Positions 52,895-62,053 of a stretch of 64,000 nucleotides of DNA are shown piece after piece (position 1 is the stretch's first letter; every line of letters starts with the position of its first letter). Made by a program: the position numbers and the translations under genes. Below the pieces are notes generated by a model, which saw nothing but the letters and a program-made list of their open reading frames with translations, searched no databases and had not been told where the DNA came from. The stretch comes from Chitinophagaceae bacterium UBA2375 (lineage in GTDB: Bacteria > Bacteroidota > Bacteroidia > Chitinophagales > Chitinophagaceae), in contig DDTB01000023.1 of assembly GCA_002343985.1 (NCBI GenBank), positions 1 through 64,000 of the forward strand, in the 5' to 3' direction.

Positions 52895-53350
52895 ATGCAA
52901 TCAGCCGCAAAAACTGTGGATGCCTATATCGCGGAATTGCCCGCCGACAGGGCCGAAGCCATCCAAAAACTCCGGAAAATTATCCGCAAACATTTACCCA
53001 AAGGCTTTGAGGAGCAGATGGGCTATGGCATGATGGGTTGGGCGGTTCCGCATAAACTCTATCCAGCCGGTTACCATTGCGACCCAAAGCAACCCCTTCC
53101 ATTTCTCGGACTCGCTTCGCAAAAAAATTCCATCAACCTATACCATATGGGCATTTACGCCGACCCAACATTGTACGAATGGTTTGTCAAAGAGTATGCA
53201 AAAAGGGTTAGCGGCAAACTGGATATGGGCAAGAGTTGTATCCGGTTTAAAAAAGCGGAACAAATACCGTTTGAGCTTATCGGGGAATTATGCACCAAAA
53301 TGACCCCGGCCGATTGGATCGCCTTGTACGAAAAGAATTATAAAAAGTAA
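52895..53350 (+). CDS. DUF1801 domain protein
   Basis: The 151 residues match DUF1801: VDAYIAELPADRAEAIQKLR, GFEEQMGYGMMGWAVPHKLY and KRVSGKLDMGKSCIRFKKAE. The fold (YdhG-like) is small and cytoplasmic with no known reaction. It is co-directional with the VOC gene, 56 nt after it. Confidence 0.85.
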   Translation: MQSAAKTVDAYIAELPADRAEAIQKLRKIIRKHLPKGFEEQMGYGMMGWAVPHKLYPAGYHCDPKQPLPFLGLASQKNSINLYHMGIYADPTLYEWFVKEYAKRVSGKLDMGKSCIRFKKAEQIPFELIGELCTKMTPADWIALYEKNYKK

Positions 53351-53367
53351 ATTGACTGTTCTATCCG

Positions 53368-53859
53368 ATGTCAGTAATTAAAAAAATACCGGTCACGATT
53401 TTTTACATATTGATGTGCATGATTTTTACAACGGGTTGCAACCAGGCCCTGCGCACTGAACGTAAGGACCTGGGCGGGTTGCAGGGTGCCTGGATGATGG
53501 AGGGCAATGAAAAAAATTTCGGTGAAAGCTGGACCAAACTATCCGATGTTTCTTTTCGTGGTTTGGGCTATTCATTCCGGCAAAAAGATACCAGCTTTTT
53601 AGAAGAAGTCATCCTCACCCGAAAGGATGGAAAGTGGACGTACACGCCACGCACGCTCGGGCAGGGCAATGGTAACCCGGTGACGTTTACTTTAACCGGC
53701 AGCACGCAACGGGAATATATATTTGAAAACCCGGCGCATGATTTCCCCAAAAGGATCATATACCGGTTTATCGGGCAGGATTCCATACATGCCAGCATCG
53801 ATGATGGTAAGGGTTCGGCAGACGCGAGGATGGACTTTTATTATCGCAGGGTAAAATAA
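53368..53859 (+). CDS. DUF6265-like lipoprotein
   Basis: The 163-residue product has a lipoprotein signal (ILMCMIFTTGC) and a lipocalin-like domain beginning LGGLQGAWMMEGNEKNFGES. Later parts read NPAHDFPKRIIYRFIGQDSI and DARMDFYYRRVK. This pattern fits the DUF6265 family of Bacteroidota, whose role is unknown. It starts 17 nt after the DUF1801 gene. A terminator lies just beyond its end. Confidence 0.72.
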   Translation: MSVIKKIPVTIFYILMCMIFTTGCNQALRTERKDLGGLQGAWMMEGNEKNFGESWTKLSDVSFRGLGYSFRQKDTSFLEEVILTRKDGKWTYTPRTLGQGNGNPVTFTLTGSTQREYIFENPAHDFPKRIIYRFIGQDSIHASIDDGKGSADARMDFYYRRVK

Positions 53860-53860
53860 A

Positions 53861-53882
53861 AATCCCACCGTTAAGTGGGATT
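53861..53882 (-). terminator. Terminator of the convergent DUF1579 gene
   Basis: AATCCCAC / GTGGGATT with a 6-nt loop is followed on the minus strand by TTTATTTTAC. It serves chiefly the minus-strand gene; the plus side lacks a T-run. Confidence 0.65.
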
Positions 53883-53916
53883 ATGTATTACTGTGTTTTT
53901 ACAAAAATCATGAGCG

Positions 53917-54486
53917 TTATTTCCGCCTCGTCATTTTGATTTCCATGTTCTTAAACTCCTGTCCATCCTTCATGGTAAATTGTTCCATGATTTGTGTATC
54001 GTCATTGACAATGCGTAAGGTTTCCCTGATTTGAACCGGCTTGCCGGTCATGGGATCAGTCATGCTGCCTTTAAGGTTGATGGTTTGGGTTTTCTCATCC
54101 CAGGTACCTGTTGAAATCATCATTCCGGTTCCGAAATTATCGATCCAGGTATTTACAAAAAACTTTCCGGCGTTATCCCAACCCAGGGTACCGATGCCTT
54201 CGAATGGCATTCCCATGAAATCGCCTTTATGGGTTGATTCCTGGTAGCGACCTCCAAGGATCATACGGTTGGTACAGCTTGCTTTCATGGTTTGTTCAGG
54301 TGCGCCCGGTGCCATCCACATTTTAATTTCTTCATCCCAGTTTCCATCCCAGGAAGCCATCATTTTTTGCATGCCGGCGGGAGTGGCATACTCCATCCAT
54401 TTTTTATTTTCTTCTTCCGTTTGGGCCTGGATGCCGGTAATGGATACAAACAGTGCAATGGCCAGGCATGTCGTAATCTTTTTCAT
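53917..54486 (-). CDS. Secreted DUF1579 family protein
   Basis: From ATG 54486 the product is 189 residues with signal peptide TTCLAIALFVSITGIQAQ. The DUF1579 body includes MMASWDGNWDEEIKMWMAPG, ILGGRYQESTHKGDFMGMPF and KFFVNTWIDNFGTGMMIS. The family has a lipocalin-like barrel of unknown function. Upstream in-frame ATGs at 54582 and 54555 would bury the signal peptide and are rejected. Confidence 0.85.
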   Translation of the reverse strand: MKKITTCLAIALFVSITGIQAQTEEENKKWMEYATPAGMQKMMASWDGNWDEEIKMWMAPGAPEQTMKASCTNRMILGGRYQESTHKGDFMGMPFEGIGTLGWDNAGKFFVNTWIDNFGTGMMISTGTWDEKTQTINLKGSMTDPMTGKPVQIRETLRIVNDDTQIMEQFTMKDGQEFKNMEIKMTRRK

Positions 54487-54631
54487 ATGTGTTGATTTTG
54501 GTTTGACAAAAGGGGACGAAAAGTACAGATAATTTTGAACCCCGCTAATACGCATAATTGGGTATGCATAATAAGGGCACAAGATGCACCCACATCATGC
54601 TAACTAACAGATACACAAATGTTTTATCGGA

Positions 54632-57472
54632 TTAATGCGCTTCCAGCCAGTTTTTGCCGGAGCCCAGTTCGGCTTCCACCGGCACATCATTGGGCAGCGG
54701 CAGCGCTTCCTTCATGGCGGTGAGTACCAATGGCCGCAAATCGTCGAGCTCCTCTTTCAACACATCAAAAACCAATTCATCATGCACCTGCAGGAGCATG
54801 CGTGATTTGAACCCTTTCTGCTTCATCTCCCGGTGGATGCGGATCATGGCCAGCTTGATCATATCGGCCGCCGTACCCTGGATGGGTGTATTGATGGCGT
54901 TTCGCTCAGCGAAACCGCGTACCGTAAAATTGGCCGACTGTATATCGCGGAGCCAGCGCTTGCGGCCCATCAGCGTTTGTACGTAACCGTTATCCTTCGC
55001 GAAGCGGATGCTGCCATCCATGTATTCCTGTATGCCTGAAAATTGTTTTTTATAATTGTCGATGATCTCCTTTGCTTCCGTTCGGGATATGCCCAGGTTT
55101 TCGGCAAGGCCGAACGCGCCCTGGCCGTAGATGATGCCAAAGTTTACGCTCTTGGCTTTGTACCTCATTTCTTTTGTCACTTCCGTTTCCGCAACATTAA
55201 ATACCCTGGCGGCGGTGGCGGTATGGATATCTTTTCCATGGCGGAAGGCATCGCACATATTGGGGTCTCCGCTGATGGCGGCTACAATCCGCAACTCTAT
55301 TTGCGAATAATCCGCCGATACGAGCACATGCTTGTGGTCGCGCGGGATGAACGCTTTGCGGATCTCGCGGCCGCGGTCGGTACGAACCGGTATGTTTTGC
55401 AGGTTTGGGTTATTGCTGCTAAGCCTGCCTGTTACCGCAACGGCTTGCGCATAACTCGTGTGCACACGGCCCGTTTTTGGATTGACCAGTTGCGGAAGCG
55501 CATCCACATAGGTATTGCGCAATTTGGTCAGTTCACGAAAAGCCAGGATATCGCTTACGATGGCATTTTCCGCAGCCAGTTTTTGTAGGACGTCTTCACC
55601 TGTGGCATATTGCCCAGTCTTTGTCTTCTTCGCCTTGGGGTCCAGTTTCAGTTTGTCGAACAACACTTCCCCCAATTGCCTGGGTGAAGCCAGGTTAAAC
55701 CTGACGCCGGCCGCGGCATACACTTTTTCTTCGGCCTGCTTCGCTTCCTTATCCAGGTCAAAGCTGTACTCTTTCAAAAAGTCCTCATCAATCCTGATCC
55801 CTTCAAACTCCATATCCGTCAGCACTTTCACCAACGGTGTCTCCACTTCGTAAAAAACTTTCTCTACATCTTTTTGCTTTAATTCCGGCAGAAATACCTG
55901 TTTGAGTTGCCAGGTGATATCGGCATCTTCACCGGCATATTCCTTTATTTTTTCCAGTTCCACATCCCGCATATTGCCCTGCCCCTTACCTTTTTTTCCA
56001 ATCAATTCTTCGATATGCACGGGCTCGTAACCCAGGTAATGCGCGCTCAGTATATCCATATTGCGTTTTCCATCCGGCTCAATCACATAATGCGCCAGCA
56101 TGGTATCAAATATGCCGCCGGCCGGCTCTATGCCATACCATTTCAATACCAGCAAATCATACTTTATGTTTTGTCCTATCCATGTGATGCCGGCATCCTC
56201 AAACAATGGCTTGAATTTTTTGAGGAGCTTGAGGCAGTCCTCATGTTTGGGCGGACAAGGTACATAGTAGGCTTCGCCGGCTTTCACGGAAAAACTCAAA
56301 CCCACCAGTTCTGCCTGGTTCGGGTCGATACCGGTGGTTTCGGTATCCATACAGATTTCCCGGGACCCATGCAAGCGTGTAAGCATATCCGTTAGTTCCG
56401 CTTCGCTTTGCACCAGGATGTAGTTATGCGCTGTGTTGTGGATGTTTTTGTCAACCATTACCGGCTGCGGGTCCGGGTCATCATTGCCCGGAGGCGGGTC
56501 CATGGGTGCAGGCTGATCCATGCTTGTGGCCGGCGCACCGAACAAATCCATCTGCGCGCCTTCCGCGGCGGGCTTCCTGTCGTTCCCTGCGATGGGGATG
56601 TCCTCACCCAGGATGCGTTTACCAATGGTGCGGAACTCCAGGTCGGTGAACACTTCTTTCAACAACTCTTTATCCGGGTCTTTCACCCGGAAATCTTCCT
56701 CATGAAATTCGGTGGGCACCTGGGTAATGATGGTGGCCAGTTTTTTGCTCATGATGGCCATATCCCTTCCGGCCCTGATTTTTTCTCCCATGGAACCTTT
56801 GATCTGTTCGGCATGGTCGAGGATATTTTCGAGGGTTTTATATTCCGATAAAAGTTTTGCGGCTGTCTTCTCCCCCACACCCTTGATGCCGGGAATATTA
56901 TCCACCGCGTCGCCCATCAATCCCAGCATGTCTACCACCTGGCTCACCGATTCAATGCCCCATTTTTCACAAACCTCTTTGGGGCCGAGGATCTCGGCGG
57001 TACCACCCTGGTAAGGAGGGCGGTAAATTTTGATATGTTCCGAAACGAGTTGCCCGTAATCCTTATCCGGTGTAACCATGTACACATCATAACCGGCGAG
57101 TTCCGCTTGTTTGGATAATGTGCCGATAATATCATCCGCCTCATACCCGTCTAACTCCACAACAGGGATATTAAAACCCCTTATGATTTTTTTGATATCG
57201 GGTACCGCGGATAAGATGTCTTCCGGCGTTTCCTGTCGGTTGGCTTTATAATCCGCGAAATCCGTATGCCTTTCTGTGAGTGCATGCGTATCAAAGCACA
57301 CGGCCATATGGGTGGGCTTCTGATTATTGATCAGGTCAAGCAGGGTATTGGTGAAACCAAATTGCGCGTTTGTATTGCGGCCTTTGCTGGTGATCCTTGG
57401 ATTGCGGATCAAGGCGTAATAAGCGCGGAATACCAACGCGAAAGCGTCGAGCAGGAAGAGTTTTTTTTCCAT
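54632..57472 (-). CDS. polA: DNA polymerase I
   Basis: The 946-residue protein has all three domains. The 5' nuclease covers about 1-290 (LLDAFALVFRAYYALIRNP, GIKGVGEKTAAKLL). A Pro/Asp-rich linker at about 300-345 is followed by the 3'-5' exonuclease with intact MDTETTGID. The polymerase has SADYSQIELRIVAAISGD, MRYKAKSVNFGIIYGQGAFG and LLQVHDELVFDV. It fills gaps and removes RNA primers. TACATTTG at 57477-57484 is an almost leaderless -7 box. Confidence 0.98.
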   Translation of the reverse strand: MEKKLFLLDAFALVFRAYYALIRNPRITSKGRNTNAQFGFTNTLLDLINNQKPTHMAVCFDTHALTERHTDFADYKANRQETPEDILSAVPDIKKIIRGFNIPVVELDGYEADDIIGTLSKQAELAGYDVYMVTPDKDYGQLVSEHIKIYRPPYQGGTAEILGPKEVCEKWGIESVSQVVDMLGLMGDAVDNIPGIKGVGEKTAAKLLSEYKTLENILDHAEQIKGSMGEKIRAGRDMAIMSKKLATIITQVPTEFHEEDFRVKDPDKELLKEVFTDLEFRTIGKRILGEDIPIAGNDRKPAAEGAQMDLFGAPATSMDQPAPMDPPPGNDDPDPQPVMVDKNIHNTAHNYILVQSEAELTDMLTRLHGSREICMDTETTGIDPNQAELVGLSFSVKAGEAYYVPCPPKHEDCLKLLKKFKPLFEDAGITWIGQNIKYDLLVLKWYGIEPAGGIFDTMLAHYVIEPDGKRNMDILSAHYLGYEPVHIEELIGKKGKGQGNMRDVELEKIKEYAGEDADITWQLKQVFLPELKQKDVEKVFYEVETPLVKVLTDMEFEGIRIDEDFLKEYSFDLDKEAKQAEEKVYAAAGVRFNLASPRQLGEVLFDKLKLDPKAKKTKTGQYATGEDVLQKLAAENAIVSDILAFRELTKLRNTYVDALPQLVNPKTGRVHTSYAQAVAVTGRLSSNNPNLQNIPVRTDRGREIRKAFIPRDHKHVLVSADYSQIELRIVAAISGDPNMCDAFRHGKDIHTATAARVFNVAETEVTKEMRYKAKSVNFGIIYGQGAFGLAENLGISRTEAKEIIDNYKKQFSGIQEYMDGSIRFAKDNGYVQTLMGRKRWLRDIQSANFTVRGFAERNAINTPIQGTAADMIKLAMIRIHREMKQKGFKSRMLLQVHDELVFDVLKEELDDLRPLVLTAMKEALPLPNDVPVEAELGSGKNWLEAH

Positions 57473-57476
57473 GCCT

Positions 57477-57484
57477 CAAATGTA
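57477..57484 (-). promoter_or_regulatory. -7 box TACATTTG of polA
   Basis: An exact TAnnTTTG match, four bases before the start codon. Confidence 0.5.
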
Positions 57485-57518
57485 AACAGTTCCCTGTAAC
57501 GTAAAGCGAGAACCTTTA

Positions 57519-58250
57519 TCAAAAACGATTTTCGAGGTATGCAGGCAACATGGCGCGCCAGGTAGGCCAGTCGTGTTTCCACTCAGGGCCCCATACGTCG
57601 AGCTCATGGTTGATGCCTTTGTTGTGCAACACGGTGGAAAACCGGCGTGAAGCTTCAGGGTCTTCGTAATCGCCGCTGCCGGTGAGGATGTGGATATGAT
57701 TGGAGCGTCGGATATGGTCGAGGTACCAGGGATCAGACAGGTTGGGCAGGTAATGCATGGGGGAATTGAAGTACACCTGGTCGTCGTAAAAACCTTTTGT
57801 ATATTCCATCAGGTCGTACACGCCGCTCATGGATATCACGCCATTGATCAGGTCGGGGCGTTTCAGGAATAGGTTCATACTGTGCAGCGCGCCGAATGAA
57901 GCGCCGCAAGTGATGATGGGGGTTTCAGCAGATGTATTGGTGCGGATGAATGGCACCACTTCATTAAAAACGTATTCATTGAACTGGTTGTGGCGGATGG
58001 CTTTATGTTCTCCCGCCATTTCGTTATTCAGCCAGCTTTCGTTGTTGATGCTGTTGATGGAAAATACCCTCACTTTACCGCCATTGATAAAAGGCGCAAG
58101 GGTGTCCATCAGCTGAAAGCGCTCATACTCCAGGTAATCCGCCGCGGCCGTAGGCACAAGCAATAAAGCAAAACCGTAATGACCATATGATACGATGGGC
58201 ATTTCCTTATTCAGCGCCGGGCTGAACCAACTGGCCAGTTCTCTTTTCAT
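57519..58250 (-). CDS. Esterase family alpha/beta hydrolase
   Basis: The 243-residue protein has the nucleophile elbow in ITCGASFGALHSMNLFLKR (Gly-x-Ser-x-Gly). Later YLDHIRRSNHIHILTGSGDY probably contains the acid, and LDVWGPEWKHDWPTWRAML holds the His. It resembles the putative esterase (EstD/FrmB) group. No signal sequence was found; a cytoplasmic role is likely. The substrate is unknown. It lies 46 bp upstream of polA, reading the same way. Confidence 0.85.
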   Translation of the reverse strand: MKRELASWFSPALNKEMPIVSYGHYGFALLLVPTAAADYLEYERFQLMDTLAPFINGGKVRVFSINSINNESWLNNEMAGEHKAIRHNQFNEYVFNEVVPFIRTNTSAETPIITCGASFGALHSMNLFLKRPDLINGVISMSGVYDLMEYTKGFYDDQVYFNSPMHYLPNLSDPWYLDHIRRSNHIHILTGSGDYEDPEASRRFSTVLHNKGINHELDVWGPEWKHDWPTWRAMLPAYLENRF

Positions 58251-58381
58251 AAAATTTTAGCATTATATGGATTGTAAATATAGAAACTATTGCTAATGTT
58301 GTATGGTATTTGTTTTTATCCGGCAGGATTCTTGCAGGAAGGAATAGAAACTGTACTTTTACGCATTATAAACCATCACGC

Positions 58382-59068
58382 ATGTTACGAGTGTTTAAGC
58401 CGGCCCTGGTTGTACTGGGTTTCGCGGCCATTTTTTCCGCCTGTGAAAAAGAATATAGTACTGAAAACGGAAACGACCCCGGCACGGGCCCAATTGGCGG
58501 TTGCAAATCCTGCACATACCAGCCTTGGTGCGATGGATCATCCTACACTTATATAGATACCAGCGCTGGTTCAGCAACTACCAGAAACGGTGATATTGAC
58601 ATTTCCGGGGACACCACGATTGATGGAAAAATTTATTCCGTTACGCTCACTAACGGCAACCGCTCTTATCATAACTGCACGAACGGTGTAACCACTGTTA
58701 TTATTTACGAATCAACCACACCGGGTGCGCCTCCTGAAAAATTGGTCAGCACTTTCCTGAAAGAGAATGATGCTGTTGGCGCAACATGGACGGATGTAAA
58801 CCCAACCGGTACAGGCCAGAATATCGTATTTGAATATGAGATCATGTCGAAAGGCGGAAGCCGCACGGTGCTCGGGGTTACTTACAATGATGTGATCCAT
58901 GTCAAGCAGACGTCCAGCATTGAAGTCCCCATTTTCGGGTTACTGGAAACCAGTGTTACGGATTATTTCTATGCCCGTGATATTGGCCTGATTGAGACAG
59001 AAATATTTGAATCGCTCACCGGCACGCAAATCCTGCACAGCGTGCTGCAATCGTATAACATACCTTAA
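58382..59068 (+). CDS. Hypothetical lipoprotein
   Basis: From ATG 58382 the product is 228 residues with a lipobox (LVVLGFAAIFSAC) and a Gly/Asn/Thr-rich secreted domain. It holds several cysteines early (IGGCKSCTYQPWCDGSSYTY), which may form disulfides. No family was recognised. TACTTTTA about 25 bases upstream is a weak -7 candidate. It is convergent with parA. Confidence 0.7.
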   Translation: MLRVFKPALVVLGFAAIFSACEKEYSTENGNDPGTGPIGGCKSCTYQPWCDGSSYTYIDTSAGSATTRNGDIDISGDTTIDGKIYSVTLTNGNRSYHNCTNGVTTVIIYESTTPGAPPEKLVSTFLKENDAVGATWTDVNPTGTGQNIVFEYEIMSKGGSRTVLGVTYNDVIHVKQTSSIEVPIFGLLETSVTDYFYARDIGLIETEIFESLTGTQILHSVLQSYNIP

Positions 59069-59088
59069 CGCATAGACGAAACCAGGGA

Positions 59089-59829
59089 TCAGAGCACACC
59101 CTCTTTTATTTCGGTCCATAATTCGCGGTAACAGGTTGCCGCATAGCTGCTGTTCGCGAATTCCATGATGGGGGCTTTATGCGTACCCATTTTCTCCACA
59201 TCGCTGAGGTAGGGCACATAGTTCTGAAAGAAGCGTTTGTCTTTGTACAATTCATCCATGATTTCGTTGTGCATGTTTTTACGGAGGTCAACCATGGTGA
59301 AGAAGCACATCATTTTACCCGGGTCAATGCCTTTATCTTTAAAAAAATCCTTGACCATCTGGTAGGTGCGGATGGATAATGTTGTAGGAATTACAGGCAT
59401 CAGCACAATATCGGCTGCCTGGAAAATATTCTCACTCAGCACACTGAAGCCGGGCGGGCAATCAATAAACACAAAATCATATTCATCATCCAGCGGCTTC
59501 AAGGCCTGGCGCAGCATGTTTTTGGAACCTTTCATTTCTTCGACCATGATGTCGAAGCTTTTATACGAATGATCGGCGGGGATGAGGTCGAGCATTTCAA
59601 AATCGGTAGACATGATGGCTGATTCCAATGCATGCGATTTGCTGATCAGCTTTTTGATCCCCGGATGTGTTTTGGGTTTCACCTTGTAATAAAAAGTGGA
59701 TGAACCCTGCGGGTCAATATCCCACAACAAAGTCCGGAAACCATCTGCGGCAGCGAGGTATGCGAGGTTGACACAACTGGCAGTTTTACCCACTCCGCCT
59801 TTCAGGTTATACAGCGCTATGACTTGCAT
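59089..59829 (-). CDS. parA: ParA/Soj family ATPase
   Basis: The 246-residue protein has the deviant Walker A KGGVGKTASCVNLAYLAA, DIDPQGSSTFYYKVKP as switch I, and DFVFIDCPPGFSVLSENIF as Walker B. ParA proteins position plasmids, chromosomes or protein clusters. No parB or parS lies near; its neighbour upstream is uvrB (33 bp), with which it may be co-transcribed. The lack of ParB suggests a chromosomal orphan of the MinD/ParA type. Confidence 0.9.
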   Translation of the reverse strand: MQVIALYNLKGGVGKTASCVNLAYLAAADGFRTLLWDIDPQGSSTFYYKVKPKTHPGIKKLISKSHALESAIMSTDFEMLDLIPADHSYKSFDIMVEEMKGSKNMLRQALKPLDDEYDFVFIDCPPGFSVLSENIFQAADIVLMPVIPTTLSIRTYQMVKDFFKDKGIDPGKMMCFFTMVDLRKNMHNEIMDELYKDKRFFQNYVPYLSDVEKMGTHKAPIMEFANSSYAATCYRELWTEIKEGVL

Positions 59830-59862
59830 GTTGATTTGATTTCGGTTACTGTAAGATACAAT

Positions 59863-61905
59863 TTATTTCTGCTTGAGGGCTTCGAGCTCTTTCTTCATGC
59901 GGAACATCTCATCACGCAGCCTGGCGGCTTCCATGAAATCGAGGTCACGCGCGGCACGCTCCATATCCTTTTTTGTTTTCGCGATCGCTTTTTCCAATTG
60001 CGGCGCAGACTGGTAAGATATTTGCTCTTCGGCGGCTACAGGCACCAGTTCTTCATTGGGCGCCACCGCATGGGGATTTGATGGGTCATAGCCCCGTACG
60101 TCAAGCACAGAGCCCTGCGCCATGACCTGTTCTATAGATTTAATAATGGTTTTGGGTATGATGCCATGTTCAATGTTGTACGCGATTTGTTTTTCGCGGC
60201 GGCGCCCGGTTTCATCAATGGTTTTTTGCATGCTCTCGGTTATGGTATCCGCGTAAAAAATCACCAGTCCATCCGCGTTGCGGGCAGCCCGTCCTGCCGT
60301 TTGGGTCAGGCTTTTTTCATTCCTCAGGAACCCTTCCTTATCCGCGTCCATAATGGCAACCAGCGACACTTCGGGAAGGTCAAGTCCTTCGCGCAACAGG
60401 TTTACCCCTACCAAAACATCTATCACCCCAAGCCGCAGGTCGCGTAAAATTTCAACCCTTTCGAGGGTATCAACACCACTATGTATGTACCGGGATTTGA
60501 TATTGATGCGGCCGAGGTATTTATCCATTTCTTCTGCCATGCGCTTGGTGAGGGTGGTTACAAGCACACGGTCGCCGCGGCTCACGCGTTTATCAATCTC
60601 ATCCAGCAGATCATCAATCTGGTTCAACGAAGGCCTCACTTCAATGGGCGGGTCGAGCAAACCGGTAGGCCGAACAACCTGTTCCACCACCACGCCCCCG
60701 CATTTCTCCAGTTCATAATCACCCGGTGTGGCAGACACAAAAATGGTTTGACCGGTCAATGCTTCAAACTCATGAAAGTTCTGCGGACGGTTATCCAACG
60801 CGGATGGCAGCCTGAAACCATGCTCAACAAGTACTAATTTCCGGCTTCGGTCACCGCCATACATGCCGCTGACCTGCGGGACCGTTTGGTGGCTTTCGTC
60901 AATGATGGTTAAAAAATCTTTCGGGAAATAATCCAGCAAGCAGAAAGGCCTGGCCCCGGGGGGACGTCGGTCAAAGAAGCGCGAGTAGTTTTCAATGCCG
61001 TTGCAATAGCCCAGTTCCCGGATCATTTCGAGGTCGTAATTCACGCGTTCCCCCAGGCGCTGCGCTTCAATATATTTTCCGACAGATTTAAAATACTCCA
61101 CCTGCGCGGCGCATTCATCCTGTATTTCATGCACCACTTTTGTGAGCATGTCTTTTGGTGCGAGGTACAAGTTTGCGGGGAAAATAGCGGCATGTTCCAT
61201 AGCGCTGATGCGCTTGCCTGTTTTGAGTTCCAGGGTTTCAATAGCTTCAATTTCATCCCCGAAAAAACTGATCCGGTAGCCAAAATCCACGTAGGGCAAA
61301 TGAATATCAACTGTATCCCCTTTCACACGGAAGCTGCCCCGTTCAAAATCGCCCTGGCTGCGGTGGTATAGTGAGTTCACCAGGGCATGCAGAAAGCCCT
61401 GGCGGGAGATGACCTGGCCCTTTTGGATGCGGATGATCCCGTTTTCATATTCAGTAGGGTTTCCCATACCATAAATGCAGCTCACGCTGGCCACAATCAC
61501 AATATCGCGGCGTCCGCTGAGCAACTGGGCTGTTGCCTGCAGGCGGAGTTTATCGAGCTCTTCATTGATGCTTAAATCTTTTTCGATATAGGTATTGGTG
61601 TGGGGGATGTAAGCTTCAGGTTGGTAATAATCGTAATATGAAACGAAATACCCAACCGCATTTTCGGGAAAAAACTGCTTGAACTCGCCATACAGTTGTG
61701 CCACAAGGGTTTTATTGTGGGTCATGACCAACGTGGGCCTTTGTACTTTTTCTATGACATTGGCCATCGTAAAGGTTTTACCACTACCCGTGACGCCCAA
61801 CAGGGTTTGATAGCGTTCCCCGTCAAGGAGCCCTTCCGTGAGTTGGCGAATGGCTTCGGGCTGGTCACCTGCGGGTGTATAGGGAGCATGTAACTTGAAT
61901 GGCAT
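59863..61905 (-). CDS. uvrB: Excinuclease ABC subunit B
   Basis: The 680-residue protein has Walker A LLGVTGSGKTFTMANVIEK, the beta-hairpin region YYDYYQPEAYIPHTNTYIEK, helicase motifs (TIIDESHQTVPQVSGMYGG, LREGLDLPEVSLVAIMDADK) and a C-terminal UVR motif (AARLRDEMFRMKKELEAL) for UvrC binding. It verifies damage in nucleotide excision repair. UvrA and UvrC are not in the window; UvrD is at 30-32 kb. Confidence 0.98.
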   Translation of the reverse strand: MPFKLHAPYTPAGDQPEAIRQLTEGLLDGERYQTLLGVTGSGKTFTMANVIEKVQRPTLVMTHNKTLVAQLYGEFKQFFPENAVGYFVSYYDYYQPEAYIPHTNTYIEKDLSINEELDKLRLQATAQLLSGRRDIVIVASVSCIYGMGNPTEYENGIIRIQKGQVISRQGFLHALVNSLYHRSQGDFERGSFRVKGDTVDIHLPYVDFGYRISFFGDEIEAIETLELKTGKRISAMEHAAIFPANLYLAPKDMLTKVVHEIQDECAAQVEYFKSVGKYIEAQRLGERVNYDLEMIRELGYCNGIENYSRFFDRRPPGARPFCLLDYFPKDFLTIIDESHQTVPQVSGMYGGDRSRKLVLVEHGFRLPSALDNRPQNFHEFEALTGQTIFVSATPGDYELEKCGGVVVEQVVRPTGLLDPPIEVRPSLNQIDDLLDEIDKRVSRGDRVLVTTLTKRMAEEMDKYLGRINIKSRYIHSGVDTLERVEILRDLRLGVIDVLVGVNLLREGLDLPEVSLVAIMDADKEGFLRNEKSLTQTAGRAARNADGLVIFYADTITESMQKTIDETGRRREKQIAYNIEHGIIPKTIIKSIEQVMAQGSVLDVRGYDPSNPHAVAPNEELVPVAAEEQISYQSAPQLEKAIAKTKKDMERAARDLDFMEAARLRDEMFRMKKELEALKQK

Positions 61906-61911
61906 AGGCTA

Positions 61912-61919
61912 CAAATTTA
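61912..61919 (-). promoter_or_regulatory. -7 box TAAATTTG of uvrB
   Basis: An exact TAnnTTTG match, six bases before the start codon. Confidence 0.5.
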
Positions 61920-62003
61920 CCAAATCAAACCTCGTAAATCCGTCCTTTCGGAAGCCTATAAGCATTTTATGACGATTTAACCTTATGCTAACCTGAAATG
62001 TCG

Positions 62004-62011
62004 TACCTTTG
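62004..62011 (+). promoter_or_regulatory. -7 box TACCTTTG of typA
   Basis: An exact TAnnTTTG match, with a leader of about 40 bases before ATG 62054. Confidence 0.55.
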
Positions 62012-62053
62012 CGCCTCCAAATTCAACCGCAGAGAGGTTTCTAAATCAAATTC

